Below are positions 1 to 8,478 of a stretch of DNA of 16,276 bases, piece after piece. Within the stretch, counting starts at the first letter, position 1. Every line of letters begins with the position of its first letter. This DNA comes from Gemmatimonadota bacterium (lineage in GTDB: Bacteria; Gemmatimonadota; Gemmatimonadetes; Palauibacterales; Palauibacteraceae), in contig JAMJQV010000104.1 in the NCBI GenBank assembly GCA_023554435.1, positions 1 through 16,276 on the forward strand, given 5' to 3'. A program made the translations under genes and the position numbers. The notes under the pieces are model-generated. The model did no database searches and was not told the DNA's origin. It saw nothing but the letters and a program-made list of their open reading frames with translations.

Positions 1-15
1 GAGGATTCCGTGCCG

Positions 16-1584
16 TCAGATCCGGGCGAGCAGATCCTGGAAGCCGGGGTGTTCGCGCAGGGAGTCCAGGTCGGGGTCCTGTTCGATCCAGTCGCGGTGG
101 CCGAAACCGGCCTCGACCGCGCTCTCGAGACACTCGATCGCCCTGTCCGTCTGGTCCTCGAGAGAGTACAGGCAGGCCACGTTGTATTGAACGCCGGCAT
201 CGGTAGGATCGATCTCGAGCGCCCGTTCCGCCCAATGGAGACCGGCCTCCTGGTCGCCGGTGCGGCACAGCGACACGGCCCGCATGGTCGCGGCCCGGGG
301 ATCGTCCGGATTGAGTTCCATGTGCTTCTCGGCCACGGCCAGGGCGTTGCGGTAACCGTCGGCCGCGTCGTCCTCCCGGCCGAGGGCCTCCAGCGCCTGC
401 GCCGCGAAGAACGAGGCCTGGTAGTCTTCGCGAACCTCGAACGCTTCATGGAACAGGCGAGCCGCCTCTTCCAGCCTTCCCTGTGAGAAGCACGCCCGGG
501 CATAGAAATACCGGGCCTCGAACTGCGAAGCATCGAGCGCGATGGCGGTCTGGAACTCCGCCTCCGCCTCATCCAGGCGCTTGTGCTGCAGGTGGGCGAA
601 TCCCCTCGCCCCGTGAGCCTCCGACAGATCCGGGTCCAGTTCGAGGGCCCGCAGGCTGGCCTCGTCCGCGCGGCCCAGGTCGGCGCCGGTGGAGGGGTAG
701 TACATGTTGGTCAGCGAGATCGAGTCCGATATTCCCGCCCACGCGAGCGCGAAGTCGGGATCTTCCGCGACCGCACGCTCGAACATCTGGCGCGCGTAGT
801 CGAGGCTCTTTCTGCGACTCTGGCGGAAGAACTGCCGACCGCGAAGGTAGTACTCGTAGGCCTTCACGTTGGCGGTCGGGTTCTTCGCCAGTGCCGCACG
901 CTCTTCGGGCTTCAGGATGCCGCGCAACGACTCGACCACGTTGGCGGCGATCTCGTCCTCGATGTCGAACACGTCCTTCATCTCGCGGTCGTAGCGCTCG
1001 GACCACAAATGGTATCCGTTGGCGACCTCGACGAGCTGTGTGGTGACGCGGAGCCGGTCTCCCGACCTCTGGACGCTTCCCTCGAGGACGGCTCCCGCGC
1101 CCAGGTCGCGGCCTATCGTCCGCACATCGCCGGGCTTGCCCTTGTACGCGAAAGCCGAGGTACGCGCCACGACATTCAGGCCCTCCATGTGCGCCAGCTG
1201 GTTGATGATCTCCTCGCAGATCCCGTCGCTCAGGTATTCGTCCTCGGCGCTGGCGCTGAGGTTGGCGAAAGGAAGAACCACGATGTCGGTGGGCTCGCCC
1301 GGCGGACCTGTGGCCTGAGCCGCGACCGGCGTGGCGACCGGAGTCCCGCGGCCGGGAGTCCTTCGTCGGCGGTCCGGGTGACCCAGGTGCCAGGCGGCCC
1401 CGGCGATGACCGGCAGAAAGATGATCCACGTACCGACGACCAGGTCGGCCGCACCGTTCGAAAGATCGAAACGGCCGGTGGCCCAGTCGGTGAACTCGAG
1501 TATACCCCAGCCGGCGGCGAGGTACACACCGACGACCTGCGGAACTCCCCGTCTCAGCAGTTCGCTTACGAATTTGGCGGACAT
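16..1584 (-). CDS. Membrane-anchored TolB/FlgO-like domain protein with TPR repeats
   Basis: The 522-residue protein has two hydrophobic N-terminal segments (about 14-33 and 45-65), a basic Pro/Ala-rich linker, a TolB-N/FlgO-like alpha/beta domain (about 99-215) and a C-terminal half of TPR helices (about 240-520). The middle domain shows VVLPFANLS, LSDGICEEIINQL and the ending LWSERYDREMKDVFDIEDEIA, typical of the TolB-like TPR proteins often mis-annotated as adenylate cyclases. There is no cyclase domain and no N-terminal winged-helix domain here, only the membrane anchor. I chose ATG at 1584 because it opens the family's usual FVSELxRRxV start and follows a GGGGGAG ribosome site. The frame stays open upstream to 1875, but that part overlaps the preceding gene and has no family resemblance. 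The role is unknown; cytoplasmic-membrane scaffolding or sensing through the TPRs is plausible. It lies 101 bases after the outer-membrane protein gene and may be co-transcribed with it. Confidence 0.88.
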   Translation of the reverse strand: MSAKFVSELLRRGVPQVVGVYLAAGWGILEFTDWATGRFDLSNGAADLVVGTWIIFLPVIAGAAWHLGHPDRRRRTPGRGTPVATPVAAQATGPPGEPTDIVVLPFANLSASAEDEYLSDGICEEIINQLAHMEGLNVVARTSAFAYKGKPGDVRTIGRDLGAGAVLEGSVQRSGDRLRVTTQLVEVANGYHLWSERYDREMKDVFDIEDEIAANVVESLRGILKPEERAALAKNPTANVKAYEYYLRGRQFFRQSRRKSLDYARQMFERAVAEDPDFALAWAGISDSISLTNMYYPSTGADLGRADEASLRALELDPDLSEAHGARGFAHLQHKRLDEAEAEFQTAIALDASQFEARYFYARACFSQGRLEEAARLFHEAFEVREDYQASFFAAQALEALGREDDAADGYRNALAVAEKHMELNPDDPRAATMRAVSLCRTGDQEAGLHWAERALEIDPTDAGVQYNVACLYSLEDQTDRAIECLESAVEAGFGHRDWIEQDPDLDSLREHPGFQDLLARI

Positions 1585-1601
1585 CGGCTCCCCCGGCGCG
1601 A

Positions 1602-1621
1602 GGCGTCGGACCGCAGACGCC
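1602..1621. other. Hairpin in the leader of the TolB/TPR gene
   Basis: GGCGTC and GACGCC form a perfect 6-bp stem with an 8-base loop, about 18 bases upstream of the ATG at 1584 (minus strand). No T-run follows, so it is not a clear terminator. It could affect translation or be incidental at this GC content. Confidence 0.3.
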
Positions 1622-1685
1622 GAATACAATCCCGCTGATGTACTGGCATACCCAGGAAACGCCAAAAAGTCACGCCCCCCGAAGG

Positions 1686-2276
1686 TCAACCCATCGGGAT
1701 GCCGAACAGAGCCTTGAACTGCCAGGATCGGTTGCGGGCACCGGAGCCGTCGAAAGCATCCGAGATGCCGATCGAGTAGCGTCCATCCAGCCCGAAGTAC
1801 TTGCCACTCGCGCTCCGGATCGCAAACGCCAGACCCACCGGCCAGTTCCACTCCGTGCTCTTCGCGCGGTCGCAAGCGTCGACGAACGACGAGTCGCTCG
1901 CCTCGCTGCAGCTCACCTTGATCCCGATTCCGATGCCCGTGTAGAAGTTAAAATTCAGGGCATCGTTGTCCGTCGGAATGACGGCCCCGATGATGAACGG
2001 GATATCGATGTAGGCCAGGTCGGCCAGATCCTTCCCACCCTTCTGCACGTAGTTGGCCTCGAGGCCGATCATGCTGTTGTAACTGGTGCGGAAATACCCG
2101 AACACGCCGCCGATGAAACCCCACTGCGACGAGGTGTTGATGAAGCCGCCCTCGATGTCACTCGTCGTAGCCCCGGCAGAAATCCCGACAATCGACTTGG
2201 CGCGCTGCGCAGAAGCGGGCGTGGCGATGCACAGGCCAAGGGCCAGGACCAGCAGGCCAATTCTATAACGACTCAT
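1686..2276 (-). CDS. Small outer-membrane beta-barrel protein
   Basis: This 196-residue protein starts with a clear Sec signal peptide (basic MSRYR, hydrophobic core, cleavage after ASAQ at residue 24). The mature part is built of short alternating, glycine- and aromatic-rich strands such as SQWGFIGGVFGYFRTSY, FYTGIGIGIKV and WQFKALFGIP, as expected for an 8-strand OmpA/PorT-type barrel. The two mature cysteines (123 and 135) sit in one polar loop between strands and could form a disulfide. The ATG follows ACGGAGTTTCAA, a good ribosome site. It begins 28 bases after the S46 peptidase stop on the same strand, so the two are probably co-transcribed and both exported. No specific function can be named; porin-like, adhesive or structural roles are all possible. 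Confidence 0.82.
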   Translation of the reverse strand: MSRYRIGLLVLALGLCIATPASAQRAKSIVGISAGATTSDIEGGFINTSSQWGFIGGVFGYFRTSYNSMIGLEANYVQKGGKDLADLAYIDIPFIIGAVIPTDNDALNFNFYTGIGIGIKVSCSEASDSSFVDACDRAKSTEWNWPVGLAFAIRSASGKYFGLDGRYSIGISDAFDGSGARNRSWQFKALFGIPMG

Positions 2277-2304
2277 TTGAAACTCCGTTCAAGGTTGATT
2301 TCAA

Positions 2305-4503
2305 TCACATGGCGGCCGCGTCGGCCTCTTCTTCCGTCTCGTACAGCGTGCCCCACACCATCTCCGCCACGATGCGATTCGCATCGTACACGACCTCCAG
2401 CGCCGCACGAATCGCACGTACATCGACCATCACGTTCCGGCCCTGCTCGGGAAGATAGATGAAGTCGCGCGACAGACCGTTGATGTTGCGATCGAAGTTG
2501 AGTCCCACCAACTCGAGATCCGGAGTCACCGCTGGCGAGCCGCTGTTGCCGCCGTACGAGTCCGTGGTGGAGACGAAGTTCAGCGGAGTGCTGAGGTCCA
2601 GCCCCTCGGGCGGAGTCTTCCAGCGCTCCGGGAGACTCCATTCCTCTCCGATCCCCACGCCTTCGCCGTGTCCGAAGTAACGATCGTACAGGCCGTAGAA
2701 GGTCGTGTACGCCGGGGCGAGCGTGCCGTTGTACGGGTATCCCTTCACGATTCCGTCCGCGATGCGGGGCGAGAACGAGCCGTCCGGCGGAATCTCGCTT
2801 CCGTACACCTCGAAGCGTGCGCGGCCGAGGGCTGCCTGCAGGTCGTTCTCTTCGCCCTGGAGTGCGCCTGACGTCCACCGGAACTCGCTCGTGAGCGGGA
2901 ACAGCTCGGTCATCAACGCGATCATCGGATCGTCAACGCCGAGCGTGCCGGCCTCGATGGCCGCCAGTGTCTCCTCGCCGCTGTCCAGTACGCTGTTCTC
3001 CAGCATGGCGCGGGCCGCCGCCTCGGGCTCCATCCCGCCCAGGGCAGCTTGCGTGACCGGATGATCCGCACCCAGGTAACGCTCGAAGTCCGCCAGTCGA
3101 TGGGCGAGGAAGCCGACTTCGACTTCGGGCGCCCGGTCGCGCACGCGACGCAGCTCGGTCATGAGCTGCTCCATTTCCTCCTCGGGCTCTCCGTCCGCGA
3201 TCGCGTTGAGGACCGTCTGGGCCCGCATGGCCCGCGCCATCGTGATCGACCCGGCGAAGGTGCTGCCCATGCCCGCGAAGGCCCCGGTGTACGCCGCGTA
3301 CTCCCGCTTCTGTACCTGGATGGCGGCAAGGCGGTCGAAGACATCGCCGTACGCGGCGCTTAGCGCCGGATCGGCGGCGATCGCTTCCTGCAGCTTGCGC
3401 TCGGCAGCCGCCTTACGAGCCATGATGACGGGTTGATTGAGCGCCTCGAGGCGTCCCGTGTTGGCCTTCAGCGAATTGGACAGGCCGAACATCCAGTTCC
3501 GGATCCCGAGTGCGCGCGCGCCATCCGGGTCGGCCTTGCGGTAGTCCGCCAGCACACCGAGGCGTGTGCCCAGGAAATGAACGTTGGCCGGCACGGAGAC
3601 ATCGCGCTGGTATTCGAGCTGCGCGATCGTTTTGAGGCGGTTGGTCTGCCCCGGATTGCCGATGATGAACACCGCATCGCCCGGCTCGACGCCCGCGCCC
3701 CACCCGAAGTAGTGCGTCGGCTGATAGGGCTGATCCTCGTCGTAGACTCGCAGGAACGAGAAGTCGAGGTCATAGCGCGGATACGTGAAGTTGTCCGGAT
3801 CGCCGCCGAAGAAACCCAACTCCACTTCGGCCGCCACGACCAGGCGGACGTCCGTGAATCTGCGGAACACGTAGGCCGAGTAACGGCCCCCGTTGTACAG
3901 ACCGATCACCTGCACCCAGATCGAGTCCCCGCCCGAAGCGTATTCGGCCTTCAACTGCGCCTGGATCTCCGTGACGACCTGGGACCGCGCGTCATCGCGG
4001 TCTTCTTCGGACGCCGCGTCGGTCGCCGCGAACACCTGGTCCGAGATGTCCTGCACCTGAATCAGCTGGTCCGCGTAGTAGCCGGGAATCCGCCGCTCGT
4101 CCGCGAGCGTCCGGGCGACGAAACCGTCGGACAGCAGATCCTCTCCATCTCCGCTCAAGCCCGCGACCCTGCCTCGCACGCAATGGTGATTCGTGGCCAC
4201 CAGGCCGTGCGGTGACACGAACGAAGCCGAGCAGCCGGGAATCCGAAGCACCGACAACCGGGCCCGCTCGAACCACTCCGGGTTTGCATCGAATCCGTAG
4301 GTCTCACTGAAGTAGTCCGCCGGCGCGTACTCGAACGTCCACATCTTGCCGTAATCGAATCGTCCCGCCTGGATCGTGTCCAGGTCCACGCCGCCCAGCT
4401 GGGCCGAGGCGGGCTCGGGAGCGACGATGATCAGCGGCAGCGAAGCCGCGAAAAAGAGAGCAAGCCGGACGGCTCGCCCACGGAGTCCTGAGAACCGAAG
4501 CAT
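2305..4503 (-). CDS. S46 family dipeptidyl-peptidase, predicted acidic (DPP11-type) specificity
   Basis: The 732-residue precursor has a signal peptide (about 1-35, ending PEPASAQ) and the layout of S46 serine exopeptidases, which remove dipeptides from peptide N-termini in the periplasm. The chymotrypsin-like triad is recognisable: His in TNHHC (probably His107), Asp in YDLDFSF (probably Asp247) and Ser654 in GGNSGSP. Length and spacing closely match characterised DPP7/DPP11 enzymes. The residue 18 after the catalytic Ser is Arg672 (in NFDRN). In the family this position is Arg in Asp/Glu-specific DPP11 and Gly in DPP7, so an acidic P1 preference is predicted. The ATG at 4503 follows TTTGGAGG; the longer open frame upstream carries no signal peptide and reaches past the divergent sigma gene's start. 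A role in peptide nutrition is likely. Confidence 0.95.
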   Translation of the reverse strand: MLRFSGLRGRAVRLALFFAASLPLIIVAPEPASAQLGGVDLDTIQAGRFDYGKMWTFEYAPADYFSETYGFDANPEWFERARLSVLRIPGCSASFVSPHGLVATNHHCVRGRVAGLSGDGEDLLSDGFVARTLADERRIPGYYADQLIQVQDISDQVFAATDAASEEDRDDARSQVVTEIQAQLKAEYASGGDSIWVQVIGLYNGGRYSAYVFRRFTDVRLVVAAEVELGFFGGDPDNFTYPRYDLDFSFLRVYDEDQPYQPTHYFGWGAGVEPGDAVFIIGNPGQTNRLKTIAQLEYQRDVSVPANVHFLGTRLGVLADYRKADPDGARALGIRNWMFGLSNSLKANTGRLEALNQPVIMARKAAAERKLQEAIAADPALSAAYGDVFDRLAAIQVQKREYAAYTGAFAGMGSTFAGSITMARAMRAQTVLNAIADGEPEEEMEQLMTELRRVRDRAPEVEVGFLAHRLADFERYLGADHPVTQAALGGMEPEAAARAMLENSVLDSGEETLAAIEAGTLGVDDPMIALMTELFPLTSEFRWTSGALQGEENDLQAALGRARFEVYGSEIPPDGSFSPRIADGIVKGYPYNGTLAPAYTTFYGLYDRYFGHGEGVGIGEEWSLPERWKTPPEGLDLSTPLNFVSTTDSYGGNSGSPAVTPDLELVGLNFDRNINGLSRDFIYLPEQGRNVMVDVRAIRAALEVVYDANRIVAEMVWGTLYETEEEADAAAM

Positions 4504-4702
4504 GGTAGCCTCCAAAGACGTATGAACAACGACCTTCCGCCAACTGCACCCCCCCGGGACGCGCAGGTCGTGAATAGCAGGCGCAAGATGCTTCCTCGAG
4601 GGCCACTTGTCACCCTGCGGCCGCCCGGCACATTGTGGGGGATACCGGGGCCGAGCCGGCTGCCTCCCGGAGCCGGCGGCGCAAAGCACACAGGTGACCG
4701 AG
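4504..4702. promoter_or_regulatory. Divergent intergenic region between S46 peptidase and sigma factor
   Basis: These 199 bases separate two oppositely transcribed genes and must hold both promoters unless one is internal to a neighbour. I see no convincing -35/-10 pair on either strand. A perfect 7-bp stem (GCCGGCT at 4655-4661 with AGCCGGC at 4671-4677) lies about 25 bases before the sigma start and may fall in its leader. Confidence 0.4.
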
Positions 4703-5296
4703 ATGGACGACGAACAGATTCGCCTACAGGGTGACGTGACGCAGCTTCTCCAGGCCGTGAGTGAGGGCGATTCACGTGCGCTCGACCGGCTCGTTCCGCT
4801 GGTGTACGAAGAGTTGCGCTCCCTCGCGAAACGGGAGCTGTATCGCGAGCAACAGGGACACACGCTGCACGCTACCGCCCTGGTTCACGAAGCCTATCTC
4901 AAGCTCGCCGGGAGCCGCATGCCGGCGTCCGACCGGGTCCACTTCCTGGCCATCGCAGCCAGGGCCATGCGGCAAGTCCTGGTGGATCACGCTCGTCGCC
5001 GGAAGGCGGTCAAGCGCGGCGGCGACATGGTGTGCACCACGCTCACGGACGGCGGGGCACCGGTGGAGTTTCAGCCCGACGAGCTGATCGCGCTCGACGA
5101 AGCGCTCGAGAAGCTGGATCCGCGCCAGCGACAGATCGTCGAATTCCGGTTCTTCGCCGGGATGGAGGAGAAGGAGGTTGCCGACGTCCTCGGAGTGTCC
5201 GATCGCACCGTGCGACGCGAGTGGGTGAAAGCGCGTGCGTGGCTGTATCGGGCCATGTATCCGGACGGACCCGCCGGAGGCTCGGCCCGCTCGTGA
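4703..5296 (+). CDS. ECF-type RNA polymerase sigma factor (TIGR02999 / Sigma70_ECF family)
   Basis: The 197-residue protein has a sigma region 2 (about 10-95, with LRSLAKRELYREQQGHTL, ALVHEAYLKLAG and FLAIAARAMRQVLVDHARRR) and region 4 (about 130-185, with LDPRQRQIVEFRFFAGM and the helix-turn-helix VADVLGVSDRTVRREW). The phrase ARAMRQVLVDHARRRKAxKRGG is characteristic of the TIGR02999 group, common in Acidobacteriota, Planctomycetota and Gemmatimonadota and usually next to a Ser/Thr kinase rather than a classical anti-sigma factor. I chose ATG 4703, with AGGTGA just upstream; GTG 4694 is an alternative that would add three residues. The kinase gene begins 13 bases after the stop, implying one operon and probable control of this sigma factor by that kinase. 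Confidence 0.93.
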   Translation: MDDEQIRLQGDVTQLLQAVSEGDSRALDRLVPLVYEELRSLAKRELYREQQGHTLHATALVHEAYLKLAGSRMPASDRVHFLAIAARAMRQVLVDHARRRKAVKRGGDMVCTTLTDGGAPVEFQPDELIALDEALEKLDPRQRQIVEFRFFAGMEEKEVADVLGVSDRTVRREWVKARAWLYRAMYPDGPAGGSARS

Positions 5297-5309
5297 TGTC
5301 GAGCCGAGG

Positions 5310-8300
5310 GTGAGCGACGAGAAGCGGCGCAGGCTCGACGAACTGTTGGACGAGATTCTCGACGCCCCGTTGGAGGACCGCGAAGAGATCCTGCGGCGGG
5401 CGGGAGACGAGGATCCGCAGCTGAAGGCGGAGCTCGAAGCCCTCCTCGCGGCACACGAGCGTTCGGACGGCCTCCTCGACAGTCCGCTCGACAGTCCGCT
5501 CGACAGTCCCGCGAACCTGGCTACGCCGGGTGGCGCGCCCGCCGACCCGCTGGAAATCCCGACCCGAATCGGCATCTATCGCATCGTATCCGAGTTGGGC
5601 CGGGGCGGAATGGGCGTCGTGTTCCTGGCCGAGCGGGACGACGGCCAGTTCTGGCGCCGGGTCGCGATCAAGGTCATCAGCGGTGGCACCCGCTTGGCGG
5701 ATCAGCGAGCCCGGTTCGAGGCCGAACGCCAGATCCTCGCGTCACTCGACCATCCGAACATCGCCCGCCTGTACGATGGAGGGGTCACCGAGGACGGCAG
5801 ACCGTACCTCGTGATGGAATACGTGCACGGACTCCCGATCGACGAGTACTGCCGCGCGAACGATCTCTCGGTCGAGCAGAGGGTGCGCCTGTTCTGCACC
5901 GTAGCGCGAGCCGTCCACCACGCTCACCGGCGGCTGGTGGTCCACCGGGACCTCAAACCCACCAACGTCCTGGTGACCGCGGACGGCGAGGTGAAGCTCC
6001 TCGATTTCGGGATCGCCAAAATCCTCGATCCTTCGATGGTGGGCGGAGAGGCGCCTCAAACGCGAACGGGTCTCCACCTGATGACGCCCGAGTACGCGGC
6101 GCCGGAACAGGTGATGGGCGAGCCCATCACGACTGCGACGGACGTCTACGGCCTGGGCGTCGTGCTGTTCGAGATGCTGACGGGCCGGCGGCCGTTCCAG
6201 CTGACCGGACGCCCGCCGGCCGAGTGGGCCTGGGTCATCGTTCAGGAACCTCCGCCCGTGCCGAGTGAGGTGGCGGAGCCGACGTCCGAGGGGGTGGCCC
6301 CCGGTTCGGCAGCCGCGGAGGGGCAAACTGCCGGGGGCGAGCGGCACTCCGACCCGGCCTTCTACGTACCGGTGGAGGTCGATACCGATCGGCTCGCGGC
6401 ACGCGACAGCCGCCAGCGCCTGCGCCGCCTGCTGCGAGGTGACCTGGATCGCATCGTTCTCAAGGCGCTCCGAAAGGAACCGGAACGGCGCTACGGGTCG
6501 GCGGCCCGGATCGTCGAGGACCTCGAGCGTCACCTGGAGGGGCGTCCAGTCGAGGCGCGTGCGGACTCGGCGGGCTATCGATTCGGAAAATTCGTATCAC
6601 GTCACCGGGTGGGTGTGGGGGCAGCGATGATCGTGGCCCTTTCCCTCGTCGGCGGTACGGTGGCAGCGGTCACACAGGCGAGCCGCGCCACTCGACAGGC
6701 CGAGCTGGCGTCTCGCCAGAGGGACCTGATGTTCGACCTGTTCCGTCTCTCCGACCCCAGCCAGTCACAGGGCGACACCGTCTCGGCGCGTGGGATCCTG
6801 GATCGCGGTGCGGCTCGCATCGAGGAGGAGTTCGGCGAGGAACCCGTGATGCAGGCGGCCATGCTGGCCGACGTCGCCGGCATCTATGCCAATCTGGGCC
6901 TGTATGACCGGGCCGAGGAGCTGGCGCGGACCGCGCTGCAACTTCGCGTCGACAACCTCGGCAGCCGCAGCCTCGAGGTCTCCGAGAGCTACGGCCAGGT
7001 GGGGCGGCTGCTGGCCGCACAGGGGGACCAGGAGCAGGCGATCGAGTACCTCGAGAGAGCCCTCGAACTCCGGCAGGCGGAGCTCTCGAGGCCGGATTCG
7101 CTGCTGGCCCTGACTCAGTCCGACCTCGCGTGGCAGCTCCGGGCGAGTGGTAAGCACGGCGAGGCAGCGGCCCTGTTCGAGCAGGCTCTCACCGTGCAGC
7201 AGCAACTGTTGGGAGACGAGCATCCGGACGCTGCCTCCACCCTGTTCGGCCTGGCGGTATCGCACCACGAACTGGGGCAGTTCGAGGAAGCCGAGGCGGT
7301 GTTCGAGCGTGCGCTGGCCCGGTTCGACACGGCGACCATGCGACCCCATCCGCTGGCAGCCGAGGCGCTCCTCAACATCGCGATGATCCGCCGACTGCGA
7401 AGCCAGATATACGATGCCGAGCCGCTCGCCGCGTCCGCCGTGGCCATGCGTGAAGCCCTGTATGATCCAGGTCACCCCGACGTCATCGAAGCACTCGGCG
7501 AATGGGGCGTGTCGCTGCGCGACGTGGGCCGGTACGAGGAGTCCGAGCGCCTGCTCCACGAGGCCCTCGATCGGGCCAATCGGTCTCTCGGCTACGACCA
7601 CCAGTTGACGCTCACCATGCGTGAACGCTGGGGCACCGTGCTGTACCACCTGGGCCGGTACGAAGAAGCCGCGGCTACGGTCGATTCTTCCATAGCCGTG
7701 AAGCGGGAGCGGCTGGAACCGACCGACGCCAACTACATCATGGCCCTCAGCAGGGCCGGTGATCCCTACTGGATGGATAACCGGCTCGATCGCGCGGAGG
7801 ACCGGTATCGAGCGGCGCTGGAGGGGGCCGGACGCAGCGGCATCTACTCGATCCTGGTTCTCGATGGACTCGCGAACGTCGCCTCGGCGCGAGACGACCG
7901 CGACCAGGCGGACCAGCTGTTCGACGAGTCGCTGGCGCTCGCCGCCGGGAAGCTCCGTCCCGGCCATCGCTACACGCAGACGGTCCGGGTCGACCGGGCG
8001 CACCTTCGTATCGCGCAGGGTCGGGGGGCCGAGATGGTTGACACCCTGCTGAACGTGCTGGAGATCCGTGGGCAGGTCTTCCGCGAGCCGCACCCGGCGA
8101 TCGGACGCGCCCTGCAACCTCTGGGCGCTGCCTACATGGCCGCCGGCGATGCGGCGAAGGCCGAGCGGGTCCTGCTCCGCGCGCTGGAGAGCTACGCCGA
8201 GATCCCGGAGACCCACTGGCGGGTCGGCGAGGTGGAGAGCCTGCTGGGTGAGGCGCTGGTGGCACAGGATCGGCGTGTCGACGGCATGCGCCTGCTGCGC

Positions 8301-8390
8301 GAGGGACATGCCACGGTGGTCGCGCACGTGGGGGCCGATTCGTGGCAGGCGCGCGCGACGTCGGCACGACTGGCTGCGGCGGGAGGCTGA
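5310..8390 (+). CDS. Transmembrane serine/threonine protein kinase with TPR sensor region
   Basis: This 1026-residue protein has an N-terminal charged helical segment (1-80), a PknB-like kinase domain (about 87-410), one membrane segment (about 434-455) and a long TPR array (about 480-1010). All catalytic landmarks are present: GRGGMG loop at 97-102, Lys121, helix-C Glu139, HRDLKPTN with Asp214 and Asn219, DFG at 232-234 and APE at 264-266. It should therefore be an active kinase, unlike many pseudokinases. A Pro/Ser/Ala-rich insertion (about 312-350) interrupts the C-lobe. The TPRs resemble the kinesin-light-chain-like NB-ARC/TPR_12 type, suggesting protein-protein contact on the far side of the membrane. 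The GTG start at 5310 is inferred: it follows the sigma stop by 13 bases and opens SDEKRRRLDELLDE; an upstream GTG at 5235 would overlap the sigma gene. Probably acts with the sigma factor. Confidence 0.93.
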   Translation: MSDEKRRRLDELLDEILDAPLEDREEILRRAGDEDPQLKAELEALLAAHERSDGLLDSPLDSPLDSPANLATPGGAPADPLEIPTRIGIYRIVSELGRGGMGVVFLAERDDGQFWRRVAIKVISGGTRLADQRARFEAERQILASLDHPNIARLYDGGVTEDGRPYLVMEYVHGLPIDEYCRANDLSVEQRVRLFCTVARAVHHAHRRLVVHRDLKPTNVLVTADGEVKLLDFGIAKILDPSMVGGEAPQTRTGLHLMTPEYAAPEQVMGEPITTATDVYGLGVVLFEMLTGRRPFQLTGRPPAEWAWVIVQEPPPVPSEVAEPTSEGVAPGSAAAEGQTAGGERHSDPAFYVPVEVDTDRLAARDSRQRLRRLLRGDLDRIVLKALRKEPERRYGSAARIVEDLERHLEGRPVEARADSAGYRFGKFVSRHRVGVGAAMIVALSLVGGTVAAVTQASRATRQAELASRQRDLMFDLFRLSDPSQSQGDTVSARGILDRGAARIEEEFGEEPVMQAAMLADVAGIYANLGLYDRAEELARTALQLRVDNLGSRSLEVSESYGQVGRLLAAQGDQEQAIEYLERALELRQAELSRPDSLLALTQSDLAWQLRASGKHGEAAALFEQALTVQQQLLGDEHPDAASTLFGLAVSHHELGQFEEAEAVFERALARFDTATMRPHPLAAEALLNIAMIRRLRSQIYDAEPLAASAVAMREALYDPGHPDVIEALGEWGVSLRDVGRYEESERLLHEALDRANRSLGYDHQLTLTMRERWGTVLYHLGRYEEAAATVDSSIAVKRERLEPTDANYIMALSRAGDPYWMDNRLDRAEDRYRAALEGAGRSGIYSILVLDGLANVASARDDRDQADQLFDESLALAAGKLRPGHRYTQTVRVDRAHLRIAQGRGAEMVDTLLNVLEIRGQVFREPHPAIGRALQPLGAAYMAAGDAAKAERVLLRALESYAEIPETHWRVGEVESLLGEALVAQDRRVDGMRLLREGHATVVAHVGADSWQARATSARLAAAGG
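5475..5510 (+). repeat. Three tandem 12-bp repeats encoding LDSP
   Basis: CTCGACAGTCCG occurs three times head to tail, the last copy differing only in its final base. It is in frame within the kinase gene and encodes LDSP-LDSP-LDSP at about residues 56-67, in the flexible linker between the N-terminal helices and the kinase domain. The Ser-Pro steps could be phosphorylated, but that is speculative. Confidence 0.9.
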
Positions 8391-8478
8391 GGCACCGGCA
8401 AGCGTTGGCCCCGTACCCCGCCGAGAATTAGCTTTGGTGGAAGCCCCCCAAGGTCTTTGAACAGCGGTGGAGAGACTC
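8391..8478 (+). other. Short gap between kinase and molybdoenzyme genes
   Basis: It is 88 bases long. An imperfect hairpin (TTGGTGG with CCCCCAA, one mismatch) lies near 8433-8450 without a T-run, so it is at best a weak terminator. No clear promoter is visible, and it is uncertain whether the molybdoenzyme pair has its own transcript. Confidence 0.3.

Noticed and set aside
1585..1875. Upstream extension of the TolB/TPR gene within the same open frame
   Set aside because: It would overlap the outer-membrane protein gene, and the family's N-terminal anchor starts at the ATG at 1584 behind a good ribosome site.
3433..4215. A 260-codon plus-strand open frame within the S46 peptidase gene
   Set aside because: It is antisense to a well-supported peptidase with catalytic motifs; no recognisable domain in the alternative product.
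4655..4677. A 7-bp hairpin before the sigma gene considered as an operator or riboswitch
   Set aside because: It is short, purely GC, has no known regulatory RNA features and could arise by chance at this base composition.
5235..5309. Earlier GTG start for the kinase
   Set aside because: It would overlap the sigma factor's region 4 coding end by 62 bases, and the added residues look like out-of-frame sigma sequence.
8433..8450. Hairpin considered as terminator after the kinase gene
   Set aside because: It has a mismatch in a 7-bp stem and no T-run.
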